From CALGFH01 sp036003705 (GTDB taxonomy: Bacteria > Actinomycetota > CALGFH01): DNA of 14,816 bases. The notes below the pieces were generated by a model. That model saw only the letters and a list, made by a program, of their open reading frames with translations. It made no database searches and was not told the origin of the DNA. The translations under genes were made by a program, and so were the position numbers. Of the stretch, positions 13,722 through 14,816 are shown piece by piece. The DNA is taken from positions 1 through 14,816 of the forward strand of contig DASYSE010000076.1 in assembly GCA_036003705.1 (NCBI GenBank), read 5' to 3'. The first letter of the stretch is position 1, and every line of letters begins with the position of its first letter.

Positions 13722-14252
13722 TCATCGCGCTCCCCGAGCGCGGGATTGGCGACCGTAGTGCCAGGCCGCCAGGCCCAGCAGCAGACCCCAGACCAGAAAC
13801 CACAAGTCCCACAGCAGCACATGCCACCGCAGCGCCGTGCGATCAACCGGGCCAGCCGGACGGAGCACACCAGCCAACACCAACGCCCCCACCGCGACCA
13901 GCAGGCCACCGTAGAGCGTTAACACCACGCTGGCCGCCCAGGCAACCCCACCCAGCAGCCGGCGGGGCACCCTACGGCCCCACGGGCGGACCAGCGCCAG
14001 CGCCAGCACCACGCCCGCGACCTTGAGCACCCCGGCGCCGATGCCCAACGCCACGCCGGCGGGGTCACGGGCGCGAGCCAGCTCCTCGATCGCCCCACCG
14101 ACGGTGTCAAGCCCGATGGTGCCACCGGCGGCCCAGTAGAAGCTGGGTATGGCAGACAGCAGCGCCAGCACGCACGCCGCATAGGCGGCCCATGCTGTCC
14201 TGGATGGCCGCGTGCTCGCGGCTGGCTGGTGCACGGTTGGTTGCTCAGTCAT
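13722..14252 (-). CDS. DUF3995-type integral membrane protein
   Basis: Four-helix membrane protein of 176 residues with unknown function. After a short polar start with TRPSRT, hydrophobic segments lie at about 19-44 (ending SAIPSFYWAAGG), 62-84, 96-126 and 140-165. The SFYWAAGGTIGLDTVGG segment after the first helix and the WHVLLWDLWFLVWGLLLGLAAW last helix are typical of DUF3995 proteins. ATG 14252 has a GGAGG site eight bases upstream. The same frame stays open to 14612, but the upstream part has much lower third-position G/C and lacks a convincing start, so I exclude it. No neighbour suggests a role. Confidence 0.8.
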   Translation of the reverse strand: MTEQPTVHQPAASTRPSRTAWAAYAACVLALLSAIPSFYWAAGGTIGLDTVGGAIEELARARDPAGVALGIGAGVLKVAGVVLALALVRPWGRRVPRRLLGGVAWAASVVLTLYGGLLVAVGALVLAGVLRPAGPVDRTALRWHVLLWDLWFLVWGLLLGLAAWHYGRQSRARGAR

Positions 14253-14697
14253 CAATGGCGCCTCCATCGAGGCTGGATCAGGCACCAGACAAGTCTGCCC
14301 GCCTTCGCGACCGATCACCGCCCAGTCGATCATGGCCGCCGGCGGTTCGGTTACATGCAGAACTTTCGGCAGGCCGCTTAGTGGACGTTGCACGTCCCAG
14401 CGATGTCCCAAGCAAGTGAAGCTGAGGCGCGATGTCGGTGGCCAAGTCAGCGAGGCCAAGCCCCGAAGGGGCGCGGCATTGATCTCCTCTTCCGGAAGCC
14501 TCTCAGACAGCTCTGCGATCAGGGTCGATCTCGCCATGACCTGCGCGGATCCATCCGCCGCTGTCCGCTGGCGTCCACTCAAGTGGCCGGCCGTTGTCAC
14601 GCAGTTCATCACTTCCCTGGGGCCAGCGGGTCGAACACCTCACGACGGCGTAACCTCTCGGCATCTAGCCTGCGTCACGACTCAGACGAAGGAGGCG
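14253..14697. other. Intergenic region without a defended gene
   Basis: It separates the leftward DUF3995 gene from the rightward cupin gene. A leftward frame continuous with DUF3995 stays open to 14612 (possible ATG at 14537), but its third-position G/C is clearly below that of its neighbours. Small palindromes are present: GGACGT-TGC-ACGTCC (14383-14397), a GCCCC-GAA-GGGGC hairpin (14460-14472) and CAGAC-AA-GTCTG near 14287-14298. These could be operators or chance. Confidence 0.4.
14666..14695 (+). promoter_or_regulatory. Candidate -10 box and ribosome binding site for the cupin gene
   Basis: TAGCCT (14666-14671) fits TANNNT. A transcript starting near 14678 would have a leader of about 25 bases with a strong GAAGGAGG site (14688-14695). 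The site is two bases from ATG 14698 but eight bases from ATG 14704, which decides the start in favour of 14704. Confidence 0.45.
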
Positions 14698-14703
14698 ATG
14701 GAG

Positions 14704-14816
14704 ATGCCGAAGGTCTCAAGGGACAGCGCGCCACAACGCCAGGATGCTGGCCCGGTGGTGGATCTGCGCGGCGAGCTCGACGGCTACACCGTGAGCTTCA
14801 CGTCGCTCCTCGAAGA
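14704..14816 (+). CDS. Cupin-domain protein, N-terminal fragment
   Basis: Only the first 37 codons are in the window; the gene runs off the right edge. The start MPKVSRDSAPQ followed by VVDLRGELDGYTVSFTSLLE matches the N-terminus of a small actinobacterial cupin group as I remember it. Members of that group continue with a conserved DRCQCPHWGYVLKGR-like metal-binding cupin core that is not visible here. ATG 14704 is chosen by its spacing to the GGAGG site. Function is unknown. Confidence 0.6.
   Translation, partial: MPKVSRDSAPQRQDAGPVVDLRGELDGYTVSFTSLLE

Noticed and set aside
14650..14676. ECF-sigma type promoter (GTAAC ... CGTC) upstream of the cupin gene
   Set aside because: The spacing of 18 bases is too long and the motifs are partial. 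TAGCCT with a normal ribosome binding site is a simpler explanation.
1..14816. CRISPR arrays, insertion sequences, transposases, toxin-antitoxin pairs or secondary-metabolite gene clusters
   Set aside because: I found no regularly spaced repeats, transposase or integrase motifs, or recognisable defence or biosynthetic genes on either strand.

Overview
This is a high-GC window (roughly 70% G+C by eye, with strong G/C preference at third codon positions) from an actinobacterium. The clearest lineage marker is a mycothiol S-conjugate amidase (Mca), an enzyme of the thiol chemistry confined to Actinobacteria. A mycobacterial-type cystathionine beta-synthase with CBS domains, a GH15 hydrolase of the trehalase/glucoamylase type, a SigB/SigF-type sigma factor and a PPOX-class (F420/FMN split-barrel) protein fit the same picture. 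I cannot name a genus; an under-sampled, possibly metagenome-derived actinobacterial lineage is plausible.

Left half (1-7003). A leftward sensor histidine kinase runs off the left edge; its N-terminal part lies in a different frame from its catalytic part. Divergent from it is a rightward run of four genes: mca (mycothiol conjugate detoxification), cbs and a metB/CGL-type gene (transsulfuration between homocysteine and cysteine), then valS. The first three form a coherent thiol module: cysteine made by transsulfuration can feed mycothiol synthesis, and Mca cleaves mycothiol conjugates. valS follows only 12 bases after metB and has a diverged KMSKS loop (KLAKS).

Middle (7017-11007). arfB (stalled-ribosome rescue hydrolase) and a GH15 glycoside hydrolase are read leftward and are almost contiguous. 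The GH15 gene starts back to back with a rightward MFS exporter carrying a C-terminal ABM-like ferredoxin-fold domain. Their two candidate -10 boxes overlap on opposite strands. A 17-bp-arm inverted repeat separates the exporter from the convergent sigma factor gene.

Right part (11103-14816). The genes here are small, mostly leftward and loosely spaced: sigma factor, PPOX-class protein, a 57-residue protein of unknown function, a SnoaL/NTF2-like protein and a DUF3995-type membrane protein. A rightward cupin gene is cut by the right edge. This part also holds a duplicated start region upstream of the PPOX gene, a tRNA T-arm-like remnant with short GCGGACC repeats, and a 450-base stretch with no gene I can defend. 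A SigB/SigF-like promoter candidate lies upstream of the SnoaL gene and a weaker one upstream of the sigma gene itself.

Most genes belong to well-known families and I see no clear undescribed multi-gene system. The points most worth a second look are the overlapping divergent promoters, the KLAKS loop of ValRS, the duplicated PPOX leader and the possible mobile-element scar near 13,000.
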